Assembly (NCBI GenBank): GCA_963971535.1
Contig: OZ020590.1
Span: forward strand, 155,727,230-155,791,229
Length of the DNA: 64,000 bases
Source of the DNA: Notolepis coatsorum
Taxonomy: Eukaryota; Chordata; Actinopteri; Aulopiformes; Paralepididae
Direction: 5' to 3'
Both the position numbers and the translations under genes were made by a program. Of this stretch, positions 20,749-33,440 are shown piece by piece (positions within the stretch are counted from its first letter, which is position 1; each line of letters starts with the position of its first letter). The notes below the pieces were generated by a model. It ran no database searches. It was not told the origin of the DNA and was given only the letters and a program-made list of their open reading frames with translations.

Positions 20749-22157
20749 GACAAAATCCGTTCAGCGGTTCTCGAGTTACATGCCGATATGCGAGGCGTGC
20801 GCCGAAGTACACAGTGTTGTACAAATACAACACCGACTCCCGGGGCTCTAGCTCCGTCAATCATTTGGCGATCTTGGAAATTATTGGACAGGGTTGTAGC
20901 CAATGAGTGTGGCTTTCCAATGATACCCCACATGGGGATGTATGAATCAGGGTTCTAGGTGAAAAGTCACAAGCGAAAACAGGAAGAGAAAAACAATAGG
21001 TTCAGACCTATGTTACACTATTTCATTAGCACTAAAAGTGAATTCTCTTTATTGTATCAGAAACTTCAGAGTGTCATCTTTCAAACGAGACCAGGCTCAT
21101 GCATGTGCTATAAGTATAAAGTATAGTGTTTTGGTTTGCAAAAGAAGTAGGCAGTCCTCAAAAACTAAAACTAAAATGGCCAATTTTGGTGGCGCCTGTT
21201 TCCTGAGGGAAATTCAGCTCCACAGATCGCTCACAATAAATAAGTAAAAAATATAGAATACACAAAAAAAATTAAGAATACACAGTCAAAGATATACATT
21301 CTAAAATATACAGTCCAAAAATATACAGTAAAATGTACAGTAATATGTACAGTACAATGTAAAATGTACAGGAAGATATACAAGGATTTATACAGCCCTG
21401 AGTCCGGTGCAAAAAGATTACATTGATAAATACATTTTCATGTATTTCAAATTCAATTTAGTCTCTGATATAGTTTTATGGATATAGTCATTAAATTCAA
21501 TATTTTAAAATATGATCTACTATGCTTCGCTGGTAGATGCCTTAATGCTTAATAATGATATGTTACTCTGTGCTCAGTGAGGCAGTCTGGGTCACGACAT
21601 CGACAACAAAGAGGAATGTCAAATCAAAGTTTTCCTGAGTTTTCTTAGACCAATGTTGTTTCAAACGTGCAGTATTGAGGTGTAAAATGTAAGCGAGGAC
21701 TACAACTGCTTCAAGAATCAAAACCCCTCCTAACAGCATCTTCAAAGTTTCAGGTCAAGTCTTCCTATAATGTCTCCTATCTCAGGTCGGCCCAGTGCTT
21801 GCCGGGTTGTTTGTGTGTATGAATAGAATATCATAAGAGTGACTTTCATGATGTCAAGAGGGTGAGGATTATTTCATGTGAATACAGATGAAAGTGTTTT
21901 TTTTTGTTCTTTGATGTTGAAGAGTGTGCAATAACTGTTTGTAAATCAAGCAATTTTTGATTTTGAAGAGTGTGCAATAAATGTTTATCTGATTTACAAT
22001 ATATTTGTCTATTCTTATATTAGTTATTTGAATCCAAAAACCTGATGTTGCCCAATATTTCAATGCTGTATTTTTTAATTTATTTTTTAATGGTTCTAAC
22101 CAATGTAGTAGTTTATTGGAAGAGGTGAATGAGGAAATTATTTTTGGTAAATGTAAT
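20749..22157. other. Unassigned intergenic sequence
   Basis: 20749-21000 remains moderately G+C-rich and may belong to a larger version of the preceding element. 21250-21400 has small ATATACAGT-type repeats. No gene was recognised. Confidence 0.4.
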
Positions 22158-22184
22158 GGGGGGGGGGGGGGGGGGGGGGGGGGG
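22158..22184. repeat. G homopolymer, 27 bp
   Basis: An uninterrupted run of G on the plus strand, capable of quadruplex formation. The length may be uncertain in an assembly. Confidence 0.95.
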
Positions 22185-22439
22185 TGGAGAAAATAAAACA
22201 AAATACAGTATGTTATTGGTACAACTTTTAACAAATCTATGATTTTTGTAGTAATATTGTGTTGATTCCTTGTGATGTTGCCCGTCATTCTCTCGTATTG
22301 GGGCAGGTTGTTATATTAGTGGTTACTCAGACTGTAGGACTAACATAACTAACAGGGACCATGCCGACCCCCTGTGGTTGGGAAAGGATTGTCTCTATGG
22401 CCATAGCCTCTGGCGATAATAATCAAGACCAGCCACAAT

Positions 22440-22965
22440 AATTTTACTGTCCAACACTGAAACGTGCCATCCAATCCAACTTTATTTATAAAGTGCTTTA
22501 ACAGCCACAGGGGCACAAAGTGCTGTACAGAGGCAGCATATTAAAAAACTATAAGCAGCACTAAAAATAGATACAAAAAAACAAGAGTACCAAAAAGAGA
22601 AAAGAAAAGGGGTAAACATAGGCAGCAATACAAATTAAAATAGATTTAGATAGTTTTGATTGATTGATTGAGTACTTAAAAAATATTTAAAAGCAAAGGA
22701 CACAGTAACAAAACGATACAACAATAACACAGTAAAACAATAAGATCATAAAATCAACAAGCTACAGTACATGGTGTCGAAAGCCAGAGAGAAAAGGTGG
22801 GTCTTAAGGAGGCCTTTGAAACGGGACAGTGATGAGACCTGATCTGCAGCGGCAGCTCGTTCCACATTTTGGGGGCGACAACGGAGAAGGCACGGCCCCC
22901 CCTGAGCTTACGCCTAGTTGTAGGCACTACTGGGAGCAGCTGGTCAGCTGACCTGAGAGAGAGCG
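22440..22965 (-). mobile_element. LINE 3' end
   Basis: On the minus strand the residues RAFSVVAPKMWNELPLQI and then FKGLLKTHLFSL are visible, the C-terminal tail of L2/CR1-like fish LINE ORFs. The 3' UTR ends with AAAGTGCTTTATAAATAAAG-like sequence and TTGGATTGGATGG. The 5' part is missing. Confidence 0.8.
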
Positions 22966-23204
22966 AGAAGGTGGATAGACCTGCAACAGCTCAGAGAGGT
23001 GCCATCATTAGCACTGTTGAGGACAAGTCTCAAAACAAACTCGTCAATTTTGTGTTGAAATGTTCAGAACACCTTGAGCTTGTAAGACACGGTCTAATAT
23101 TTACCTTGGTTTCTATGGTAAAGAATCAAACAGCCACATTCAGGTCACAACCTCTACGTCTCTCATTTGGAGCCTGTGCCGCTTTATTCTCCTGAAGGGA
23201 GGAC
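22966..23204. other. Unassigned sequence
   Basis: A plus-strand frame continues here from the inverse of the LINE. No motif was recognised. Confidence 0.4.
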
Positions 23205-24195
23205 TTGCGATTCAAGAGTTTTATTTGTCACATACATGAATGAATGAATGAAAACTTTATTTAACAGATTGCAGAATGGGTACAATACAGTACGGCTCAA
23301 TACACACAATTGTTAAGGGGATGCAGACCAGAGCAAGACTTTCGTCTCGTTTACATCAGGGTCCCCCATTTTCAATTCATAGTGGGTCATACAGTGAAAT
23401 GCGGGTGGTCATGCCCGCTTCGATTGTGCAATAATACTAATAATAAAATAGACATAAAAAAAGATAATAAAAAGACATAAGATGGGCATGATAAAATAGA
23501 CATGCTAAATTCCTGAGAAGGCACTGGGTCCTATGTACACTAGTATACAATATACAGTTTTAACTATAATATGTCATTATGCTGTACTTACTATATCTAA
23601 ACTATACTATACAAGAACCACTTCGGTTCTACCTTAAAGTGACCTTCATTTTCCTCATTCCTTTAAAGTGACATTTTGTTTAAAGCGATTGTTTAAAGCG
23701 ATTGCAGCATGTGTGTTGGGTGTGTGTATGTGTGTGCTCATGTGTACTTGTGTGTGTGTGGAGAGTTCAGTGTTCTGATGGCCTGGGGGAAGAAGCTGAG
23801 CCTTAGTCTCTGTTCTTGTGGCATGTGTACGTAGGCGCTTGCCTGACCGCAGCAGCTTGAACAGGCTGTTGTTGGGGTGGTGGGGGTCTTTCATTATTCT
23901 GCAGGCTCTGGATTTACACCTCCCGTTAGGGGTGGTAGTGCAATACCCGTAGTACGCTCTGCTGAGCGCACCACTCTCTGGAGGGCCTTCCTGTCCTGTG
24001 CCGTGCTGTTTCCAGTCCAGGCAGTGATGTTTCAAGTCAGAATGCTCTCTACAGCCCGGAGTAGAAGGAGTGGAGTATCTTCCCCGATACTCTGAACTTC
24101 CTTAACTGTCTCAGGTGGTAGAGGCGCTGTTTCACCTTTTTTACCACAGAGTCTATGTGTGTTAGTCTCCCTTTAAAATATCTCTGTGGATAGAC
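23205..24195 (-). mobile_element. LINE 3' end with a nested LINE tail
   Basis: The minus strand encodes KVKQRLYHLRQLRKFRVSGK and later ARRIMKDPHHPNNSLFKLL-like residues in more than one frame, the C-terminal RT region of a fish LINE. The 3' UTR has ATTGTGCAATCGAAGCGGGC and the 3' end GTGACAAATAAAACTCTTG. A reversed TCAA-family tail is inserted at 23238-23385. A (TG)-rich patch is at 23710-23760. The same LINE 3' end occurs in plus orientation at about 51000-51280. Confidence 0.75.
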
Positions 24196-24351
24196 AGTAA
24201 ACACATCAATACATCTCTTTGGATTTTGGCCTTTTGTAATTAGGGATGGCCTAGTATCTGTGCTCATCTACTTGTAAAACGACCCTGATACTACTACTCA
24301 GTGCCATGTTTGTTCAGGAAAATTTATTTATAATATTTATATTGTTTTAAC

Positions 24352-24684
24352 TTAAAGGAGCTATGAGTGGTATTTACTGGTTTGCTAAAATAATAGCTCT
24401 ACATTCCGACAGCCATCACTGCTAGATTGTCTGGTCAGTAACATGGGTCTCCCAGTCCCTCTGCTCTGCAGTAAACACAAAATACATTTCCTGGTATCCA
24501 TTCTCATTTTATAAAACCAGGAGAGAACTCTATATAAAATATATAAAAACTAGTTTTAAGCAAATGTGTCCTTGAAACAAGCTAAATACTGGGAGACCCA
24601 TGTTACTGACCAAACAAATAGCAAATAATGTAGAGCTATTTAACACTTATTTTAACTACAAAATACCACTTAAAGCACCTTTAA
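24352..24684. mobile_element. MITE with TTAA target duplication and long inverted repeats
   Basis: TTAA flanks both ends (24352-24355 and 24681-24684). The termini AGGAGCTATGAGTGGTATTT and (reversed right) AGGTGCTTTAAGTGGTATTT are inverted, and AACATGGGTCTCCCAG pairs near the centre. The arms are about 110 bp. TTAA targets suggest Kolobok or piggyBac, and the AAGG-type ends favour Kolobok. Confidence 0.7.
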
Positions 24685-24884
24685 TCTGGAGTCAGAGAAC
24701 ACATCATATTATCCAGCTGCTGATCACAGAGGTGCACGTCTAAAAAGGGTTCGACTATCCCAGCTGGGCCAGGTGTAAACAGGTATTTCAGAAAATGTCC
24801 AGTAGAGGGCAGTAGCACTCGAGTTTCATGATCACAAGCAGGTCCTGTCTCTACTACAACATGTACAGACACTAACCATTATCA

Positions 24885-25130
24885 TCACAAGCGTCTCTAC
24901 AACAAGTAACAACATGTACAGACACTAACCATTACCATCACAAGCGTCTTTACAACAAGTAACAACATGGACAGACACTAACCATTACCATCACAAGCGT
25001 CTCTACAACAAGTAACAACATGGACAGACACTAACCATTACCATCACAAGCGTCTCTACAACAAGTAACAACATGGACAGACACTAACCATTACCATCAC
25101 AAGCAGGTCCCGTCTCTACAACAATATGGA
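24885..25130. repeat. 53-bp minisatellite, about 4.5 copies
   Basis: The unit contains CATCACAAGCGTCTCTACAA and GACAGACACTAACCATTACC. Confidence 0.9.
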
Positions 25131-25608
25131 CAGACATTATTCATATAAAATAATCATATATTAAACACCACGTTGCCTCTGATTGCTGTGTTTTGTTAGC
25201 GGGAGTGCCCAAAGGAGTCAAACATCTGAATATCTGTCAAACAAAAGTATAGCCAGATGCTGTGTGGCTGCTCAACCTGGAGAAAATGACAGGAAAACTA
25301 TGCTATGTTTTGGTTCCAGCGGCGGTTCGGTGGGGCCCGACACGGGTGGTCCCGGTTGTCGAGCGTGTCCGGCTGTATTATGTGTGTATTATTATGTTAC
25401 ACGTCAGTTGGACATACGCTGTGGGAGTTATGGCCTTTTGAGTGTGATGTTATTGTAGTGCGTGGCGAGCAGCGGGGGCCACAGGAACCAACCTGCCAGA
25501 CGCGCTGCTCTGGGACTCAGGAGGTTTATGTTACGAGCTGCACACGCTTCCAGCGGAGAGAGAAATAATACGAGGAATCCTTACAAATACAATAGGGTTC
25601 CAATCCTA
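25131..25608. other. Unassigned sequence with a G+C-rich centre
   Basis: 25300-25560 is G+C-rich and open in a plus-strand frame, but no protein family was recognised. Confidence 0.4.
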
Positions 25609-25616
25609 ATTATCAC

Positions 25617-26570
25617 CAGTGATGCCGCAGATTACTTGTAAAAAATAATCTGATTACTTGGTAAAGCTGCATTCTCCCACTATGCTCCCTTTTTATGGAA
25701 TACGCTGCAAGTAAAACTTTGTCTAGAGGCACTTCCTACTGTAAATGCTTTTAAAGGTATGCTACGATTAGCCCTTTATGAAACATGTAACTGTTTTACC
25801 TGATGCTATTGCTGATCTGATTATGCTCCTTGCCACTGCACAAATGACCTTCTGTATTTATATTTGAATTGTATGTTTTTTGTTTAATGCCCTGTTTTAT
25901 GTTGAAACTTGTTGTGTGCCGTGTTGGTCAGGACTCCCTGGAAGAAGAGATCTTGTATCTCAATGGGACATTCCTGGATAAATAAAGGATAATTTTTTTT
26001 TTTTTTATAAAAAAAAAAATACTGATTACTCCTTTAAAAAGTAATCTAGTTACTTTACTGATTACTTGATTATCAAAGTAACTTAGTTACTCTGAAAGTA
26101 AATAGGTTTACGAAGTCGTCGTCGTCCCCCCTGCTGCTGCCACGACATAACAAAACATCTCTCTCTCTCTCTCTACCAAATCCATTCTGAGACAACGGAC
26201 TCAGTGCGTACTCCGCAAGTCGCGCGTAACAGGAATCTCACTCTCACTCTCTCTCTCAAGTAGCCAAATTACACTATAAAACGAACTGGATAGTTGATTT
26301 AACTTCATGCAGAAGCCATTCTAAAATCAGCTATAAACGTAAACATGTGTGTGGCTGTGTGTGAGCGCACGTCCCATCTCCGGTCTAGCTGACTGTACCC
26401 CTGGCGCTCTCATCATCAGCATTATGAGATGGTAACTAAATAGTAACACGGCACAGCCACTTGGAAAAGTAACTGTAATCAGATTACTGGCTTGTAAAAA
26501 GTAAGTAAGTTAGATGACTATTTACTGAAAAAAGTAATCAGATTAGAGTAACTAGTTACTGGCATCACTG
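25617..26570. mobile_element. hAT-type MITE carrying a LINE insertion
   Basis: The ends are CAGTGATGCCGCAGATTACT and (reversed right) CAGTGATGCCAGTAACTAGT. The 8-bp duplication ATTATCAC (25609-25616 and 26571-26578) is exact. The interior is rich in GTAATC and AGTAAC motifs. A LINE 3' end is inserted at 25661-25998, and CT-rich microsatellites lie at 26155-26260. Confidence 0.88.
25661..25998 (+). mobile_element. LINE 3' end nested in a MITE
   Basis: It contains LWNTLQVKLCLEALPTVNAF-like residues, then AACTTGTTGTGTGCCGTGTT and ATCTCAATGGGACATTCCTG with an AATAAAGGATAA end. It is the inverse of 15790-16145. Confidence 0.8.
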
Positions 26571-26586
26571 ATTATCACTATAATAG

Positions 26587-26612
26587 TTGGGTCGCACACA
26601 CACACACACACA
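26587..26612. repeat. (CA)n microsatellite
   Basis: A short CA run, just right of the MITE's target duplication. Confidence 0.9.
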
Positions 26613-26629
26613 CTGTAGCCAAAGATATG

Positions 26630-26826
26630 AACAAACCTGTTGTGGTAAACAGACTGCATTTATACAACGTTTTCATCCAAAGTGCTTTATGCCTCACATT
26701 CTCTCACACATTCACCCACGGACGGCGGAGGAGGAGACCATGCAAGGTGCACCAACCTGCTCATCGGGCTCAAGGACACGTTGACACGCTGCCCACGAAG
26801 CGCTCTACCTCCTGAGCCACTGAGCA
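26630..26826 (-). mobile_element. tRNA-derived SINE (family S1), partial
   Basis: On the minus strand it starts at CAGTGGCTCAGGAGGTAGAG (tRNA-like head) and continues GTGTCAACGTGTCCTTGAGC to a tail resembling AAAGCACTTTGGATGAAAAC. Related copies are at 47560-47826 (most complete) and 48838-49126. The B-box half of the head is lost here. Confidence 0.7.
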
Positions 26827-26939
26827 TTCATGCCGCAACGTCATTGTACGAGCATGAATGTGTTTGTGTATGCTGCTCTAACGGCTGTTAGGAGGCATCT
26901 CGACAATTATTTACCTGAATCCATTTATCGTTCTTTCGG

Positions 26940-27060
26940 TGAGGAGAACAAGATGATAATAATAATACTTTATTTGTATAGCACCTTTCATGCAGAAACT
27001 GCAGCTCAAAGTGCTTCACAACAGAAAAAAGACATAAGGCATAAAATGAGCACATAAAGT
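26940..27060 (-). mobile_element. L2-like LINE 3' tail
   Basis: Reversed, it reads GAAGCACTTTGAGCTGCAGT and AAAGGTGCTATACAAATAAA plus (ATT)n, the usual L2 3' end in fish. 27061-27289 holds nothing recognised. Confidence 0.7.
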
Positions 27061-27289
27061 GCAGACATATAAAATCAGTTTTTCACATTAGGATCTAACA
27101 TCCCAACAGGCCACCTTGTGTATTATGGTTTGATTCAGTTTTAAATAGATAAAATAGACAGAGTAAAATAGTGCAGTGCAATAAAATTGTATCACACTTA
27201 CACTGGATGAGGGATGTTATGTCTCTTATACATATAGAGAAAATCAGATTTACAACACAAGGCCACACAGATACCTTCCACAAAACATG

Positions 27290-27996
27290 GCAGCCCTTCC
27301 TATCTAATTTCAAAACCCATATGACTCCTTCCAAACTTGGGACCCCATGACCCCCCTCCTTCCCCTATCTACCTTCCTGACACTGCTAGCCCACGTATGG
27401 CTGGGGAGATGGCATTGTGGTGGTCTGCTAAGGGTGTTCAATTTACTTTCCATTTTATTTGTTTTACCATCTGGAAATTACGCTACTATTTGCGCCGCCC
27501 CTGTGCCTCAAATAGATCCGCTATCAGCTCTATCTTCAATCTTTCAAAATGTTCAGTTGCTATCACTATCAGCTCTATCTTTAATCTTTCAAAATGTTCA
27601 GTTGCTATTGCATGCACTCATCTGTGTTTCACTACACACTTGAGTGCATGCTTACCAACTAAGTCTGCAACACTACTATCACCGACATCTAAGAAGGGAG
27701 ATCCCCCCTTGAATGGCCCTTCTAAGGTTTCTCTCCTCCACACTGCCTGTGGAGCATTTTTCCCTATTGTTAGGTTTTAGTGAGTTGTTCCTTACCTTCG
27801 CGTGGGGTATGTCTGGGAGCGTTGCATTCTTTCATTTATTTGCATTTATCTTAAATTTTTTGGACCTTATGGTGTTCTTGTTCTGTTCTTGACTTATTGT
27901 TATGTTTTCTTCTTGACTTGTTTAAAGAAGACCTGTACGGCCCATGGGGACATTAACGTGTGTTGTCGGGCCTTATAAATAAATTTGATTTGGATT
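27290..27996 (+). mobile_element. LINE 3' region
   Basis: This is a degenerate coding end with a threefold internal repeat containing CTATCTTCAATCTTTCAAAA (27525-27610). A 3' UTR follows with GAAGACCTGTACGGCCCATG and CATTAACGTGTGTTGTCGGG, ending AATAAATTTGATTTGGATTT. The same 3' end recurs at 46435-46592. Confidence 0.7.
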
Positions 27997-28654
27997 TACT
28001 AAAATGGAGAGTATTACTTATATATCATTATTACTGTCTTTCCTATTTATATTTTTTCTTGTTTTCTTTAAATTTTACTTCATTTCTTTTTGCGTAGCTT
28101 TGTCTGTCACATCTGTATTTATGTTTAATTTTTTTTTTTTTTTATTTTACATGTATGTTTGTCGTCGCCCTCATTAGGTGAGATGGGGTGGGATTAGGGG
28201 ATAGGAATGGGTTAGGAAATGGAAGTTGTATAATTTGGATAACTGAAATGTATAAATCTGTACAAATTCTTCCAATAAAAAAAGATAAATCTAAAAAAAA
28301 AAAAATTGTAGAATAGAATAGATTAAAAAAAAATATTTTACAGTGCAATAAAACTGTTCTGGATTACTGTTCAACAGTTCAAAGTCGTACAATGGTAAAA
28401 TTGTTGTGAATTACTGTTTCAACAGTTCAAAGCCGTCCCAAACATTTGTTCGGTATCCATAGTTCAAAACATGACAGTCTTCTCTTCTGCCCGACACCGT
28501 CCGTCTTCTCTTCTCAATACAATGCACATTTTAAGGCAAGATGATAAGTCGTTGTGACACAAAACGTACCGACATGTTCCGTGTCTCGAGAGCTCCGGCC
28601 ACTTTGGGCCTCCGTAAGAAACACCACGGACGATATCACCTGGAGGACAGCAGG
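27997..28654. other. Unassigned A/T-rich sequence
   Basis: 28140-28300 has a G-rich stretch followed by CTTCCAATAAAAAAAG, which could be an L1-like 3' end. No gene was recognised. Confidence 0.4.
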
Positions 28655-29114
28655 CCTTTAGTTTTTTTTTTATCTACTTTTTCTCCCATTTTCTATTTTT
28701 CTCCCATCCCAATTTTTGTATTGTCCAATTCTACCCTCCCCTGTCTCGAACGCTGTTAGGCCATGCCTCCCACAAGTCGGCTGCAATGTGGACGAAGCCT
28801 TGCATCACGTGTCCCCTCCGGTACACGAGGAGGCAGCAGTCGCATCTTTTCACCTACACAGCGCGATCTCTCAGCGGCGGGGGTCTGCGTGGGAGGGACA
28901 CGCCGCCCCATCGCTTCCTGATTCTGCTGCGCAGGCGCACCAACCGACCTGTAGGAGTCCGATCCCCACCCATCAGCTTTCCACCCCCTAATACTGCCAA
29001 TTGTGTTAGTATGAACGACCAGCCAAGCTGATAGCAATGCGGAGAGCTGGGCTCGAACCCAGCGTCTCCTGCATTGGTGGTGAGGGCCTTGCCCACTACA
29101 CCACCTAGCCGCCC
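28655..29114 (-). mobile_element. tRNA-derived SINE (family S2), near full length
   Basis: On the minus strand the head GGGCGGCTAGGTGGTGTAGT carries an A-box-like TGGTGTAGTGG. GGGTTCGAGCCCAGC is a good B box. The body continues with ATTGGCAGTATTAGGGGGTG and ends in an A-rich/T-rich tail. Partial copies are at 36135-36470 and 49550-49970. It lacks a tRNA 3' half and so is not a tRNA gene. Confidence 0.85.
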
Positions 29115-29549
29115 GACAGCAGGCCTTTAGTTTACATTTAGTCATTTAGCTGATTTAGCTTTCATCCAAAGCGACTTACACGTTCTGTAAGGGTTAAGCT
29201 AAGGGTTAAAGTTATATTGTTCGTCAAACAGTGTTACAGTCTTGAGTGCATAGTAGTATAGACACATTAGCATAGTAGGTAGTAGTATAGACATGGTAGA
29301 CTAAGGCTGTCAACGTGAACGCGTTATTAACGCACAATTCTTTTAAGGCCACTATTTATTTTACGCAAGATTCGCTTTTTTGCTTGTATGTCTAATTTTA
29401 CGTTATGTTTAAAAAATTATAAAAAAATTAAATACAAAAAAAAGATTCGCTTTTTTTTAATATATATAATTCTTTTTTTTTTAACTAAACTTCACTCAGG
29501 TGTATTATTGATACTCTCATTGATAGGCCTACTATGTTTGTCTTCAGAC
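29115..29549. other. SINE-tail-like and MITE-like fragments
   Basis: TTTACATTTAGTCATTTAGC and CATCCAAAGCGACTTACACG at 29130-29180 are the conserved tail shared by several fish SINEs. AAGGCTGTCAACGTGAACGC near 29304 starts a MITE-like A/T-rich fragment. There is no gene. Confidence 0.5.
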
Positions 29550-30155
<606 letters not shown>

Positions 30156-30905
30156 ACTCAGATAAGAACACAGACCTACAGTACTTCAGATAAGAACACA
30201 GACCTACAGTACTTCAGATAAGAACACAGACCTACAGGACTTCAGATAAGAACACAGACCTACAGTACTTCAGATAAGAACACAGACCTACAGTACTTCA
30301 GATAAGAACACAGACCTACAGGACTTCAGATAAGAACACAGACCTACAGGACTTCAGATAAGAACACAGACCTACAGGACTTCAGATAAGAACACAGACC
30401 TACAGTACTTCAGATAAGAACACAGACCTACAGGACTTCAGATAAGAACACAGACCTACAGTACTTCAGATAAGAACACAGACCTACAGTAGTTCAGATA
30501 AGAACACAGACCTACAGGACTTCAGATAAGAACACAGACCTACACAGTACTTCAGATAAGAACACAGACCTACAGGACTTCAGATAAGAACACAGACCTA
30601 CAGTACTTCAGATAAGAACACAGACCTACAGTAGTTCAGATAAGAACACAGACCTACAGGACTTCAGATAAGAACACAGACCTACACAGTACTTCAGATA
30701 AGAACACAGACCTACAGTACTTCAGATAAGAACACAGACCTACAGTACTTCAGATAAGAACACAGACCTACAGGACTTCAGATAAGAACACAGACCTACA
30801 GGACTTCAGATAAGAACACAGACCTACAGTACTTCAGATAAGAACACAGACCTACAGGACTTCAAATAAGAACACAGACCTACAGTACTTCAGATAAGAA
30901 AACAG
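30156..30905. repeat. 28-bp minisatellite, about 27 copies
   Basis: The unit is CAGATAAGAACACAGACCTA plus CAGTACTT or CAGGACTT. Two units have a CA insertion. One late copy follows at 31217. Units are contiguous with no spacers. Confidence 0.97.
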
Positions 30906-31029
30906 AGACATAAAAAAGCACCTACGAGAGGCCGCAATTCGAAACTGGCCCCGGTAAATGTCCAACCCCCCCCCACCCAAGCGCCCCAATGTACATATGT
31001 ATATATTGTATATATTCTTTTAGAAACTC

Positions 31030-31216
31030 TGTCTGTAAATAAACAGTACTGTATATCTGTATGTCATAAATGTTATGAATTGAAAATGGGGGACCCTGAT
31101 GTAAACAAGACGAAAGTCTTTCTCTGGTCTGCATCCCCTTTAACAATTGTGTGTATTGAGCCGTACTGTATTGTACCCATTCTGCAATCTGTTAATAACA
31201 TGTTCAATCAATCAAA
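31030..31216 (+). mobile_element. LINE 3' tail, TCAA-ended family
   Basis: It matches 6380-6560 with GGGGGACCCTGATGTAAACA and a CAATCAATCA end. It is inserted at the right end of the 28-bp minisatellite, since a minisatellite unit resumes directly afterwards. Confidence 0.75.
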
Positions 31217-31809
31217 ACAGTACTTCAGATAAGAACACAAGAGACCTACTTCAGTGGCAAATGACGGTCCGAGCCCCATTTATTGTTTTGTTTTTCTTAA
31301 AACATGTAAACATACAAGACTGTGACTTCCAAACAATAACATACAAGACATGGCGTTAACCAATAAAATTATGTAAAATAAAAAATATACTCGTATTATA
31401 TCCAAATGAATGTCACAAGTTTTGCGAAAGCTGGAATGCTTGACAACATCAATATTCTTAAATATATATATGTATATATACTGTATGTCTTATACATATA
31501 GACAGAATCAATATTTATGGATCATTCAATGGTTTCATACTGATTCACCTTATTATTACTTCATAGTAATTCTTCACCTTAATTAAAAGGTCCCCTCCAC
31601 TCAGAAACGTGTTTTCTCTACTGTTAACTCCTCTTGAAAGCATGATTTTGATTAACTCCTCTTAGAGGCATGACTTTTGACTATACAGATTATTATTTGT
31701 GCAGAACTTGTCACCAGAGCGTCCTTTTCACATGATTCCACTGTATAGCGGAGAGGGCGGTATCTCTGTACTTTCTAAATTCTGAGTCGGCTGTGCAACG
31801 CAACTAATC
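31217..31809. other. Unassigned A/T-rich sequence
   Basis: One degenerate minisatellite unit is present, then nothing recognised. Confidence 0.45.
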
Positions 31810-31817
31810 CTGTGAAC

Positions 31818-32118
31818 TAAGGATGTCCGATATTATCGGCCTACCGATATTATCGGCCGATATTGGCATTAAAATGTAATATCGGAAATGATCGGTTTTC
31901 AAAATAAAAATAAAAATAGTTTTCTTTTTTTACATTTATTTAACCTTTATTTACCCAGGCAAGCAAGTAAGAACTTATTACCTGAAATTATTCCGTTTTT
32001 TTTAGGGGGAAACCCTGCATATATCGGTATCGGTTGATATCGGTATCGGAAATTAAGAGTTGGACAATATCGGTATAGCGGATATCGGTAAAAAAAAAGC
32101 CAATATCGAACATCCCTA
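31818..32118. mobile_element. hAT-type MITE (family B)
   Basis: The termini TAAGGATGTCCGATATT and (reversed) TAGGGATGTTCGATATTGG enclose many TATCGG motifs. The 8-bp duplication CTGTGAAC (31810-31817 and 32119-32126) is exact. A second copy, broken by a piggyBac-like element, starts at 39429. Confidence 0.9.
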
Positions 32119-32126
32119 CTGTGAAC

Positions 32127-32776
32127 CCTATCATGGTGGATATTGGTCAGCTGGCCACACTGTCATCCAGGAAACACAAACTGCCAACGTGAAATGAGTA
32201 TTATAAGTCGATAAATCCAGTGATCCAAGAGTATGCATGAAAACAATTGTTTCCCCCCCCTCCCCCAACATAATCTCCTAGTTATAACAAGTTTGTGTAG
32301 CTGAGAAGTGCTGTGTTTGGGTGACATTTTGTAGTGTTTGAAAACACGTTTTTTGGCAAACCATTTAGGTGGAAAAAGAGAAACCGGCTTAGGGGACGAT
32401 GTGGGCTTCATAGATCCTTGTTTTTCTCTTAGAGGGTAAAGGTGTAGGGATGTTGCTAAGACATTTTCAGTAGTTGATTGAACATGTTTGGTGGAAAAAC
32501 CACACCAAGTACATTTTTATTCAATATCCAAAAACAATTTTAAGTGTTAAAAACACGTGTGGAGGGGATCCTTAACAGTCCGTTTCTGGCACATTGCACC
32601 TAACCTCAGGGGCTGTGTTTATAAAGTCTGAATACTGATCAGAGACTAGTTTACCTCAAAAGCTTAATCAAGTTTAGGGATGTACTGATAATACTGGTTT
32701 TGTATATCTGGTCCCATAATTCACATCATCGCTTCCCTGAGTAGGAGTGCTGATCTGGGGTCAGTGCCCAGAGACT
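32127..32776. other. Unassigned intergenic sequence
   Basis: No exon, RNA or repeat family was recognised. Confidence 0.45.
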
Positions 32777-33196
32777 AACAGACTGGATCTGACTCTAGAT
32801 CAGTGACCAGGACCACTTGCCTCCATGACCTTAATCAAACTAACAGACTGGATCTGACTCTAGATCAGTGACCAGGACCACTTGTCTCCATGACCTTAAT
32901 CAAACGAACAGACTGGATCTGACTCTAGATCAGTGACCAGGACCCACTTGTCTCCATGACCTTAATTAAACTAACAGACTGGATCTGACTCTAGATCAGT
33001 GACCAGGACCACTTGTCTCCATGACCTTAATCAGACTAACAGACTGGATCTGACTCTAGATCAGTGACCAGGACCACTTGTCTTCACAACCTTAATCAAA
33101 CTAACAGACTGGATCTGACTCCAGATCAGTGACCAGGACCACTTGCCTCCATGACCTTAATCAAACTAACAGACTGGATCTGACTCTAGATCAGTA
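32777..33196. repeat. 65-bp minisatellite, about 6.5 copies
   Basis: The unit contains CTAACAGACTGGATCTGACT and AGATCAGTGACCAGGACCAC. Confidence 0.95.
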
Positions 33197-33440
33197 CTCC
33201 CACTTTGAGGGGCTTTGTGAATAATGTGTTTGTGTATGAGTGCTAGGCCAAGAACCACATACGTACATAACACGCCAGAAACCACGGAAACCAACTTGAT
33301 CTCTTCCCTTCTTCACAATCAGAAGATCCTCAAAAGGATCCGCCTGGAGATCCTAGATCAGTCTCTGAAGCTTCATAAGCACAGGCCCCAGACCTGTACA
33401 GGCTTACAAGAAGAAGGCAGTTTGGGGAACGAGTACACAC

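Noticed and set aside
28655-29114. Possible tRNA gene on the minus strand
   Set aside because: Only the tRNA-like 5' head is present, it is joined to a SINE body, and similar copies occur elsewhere in the window.
30156-30905. Regular 28-bp repeats that might suggest a CRISPR array
   Set aside because: Units are contiguous with no unique spacers, there are no cas genes, and the context is a vertebrate genome. It is a minisatellite.
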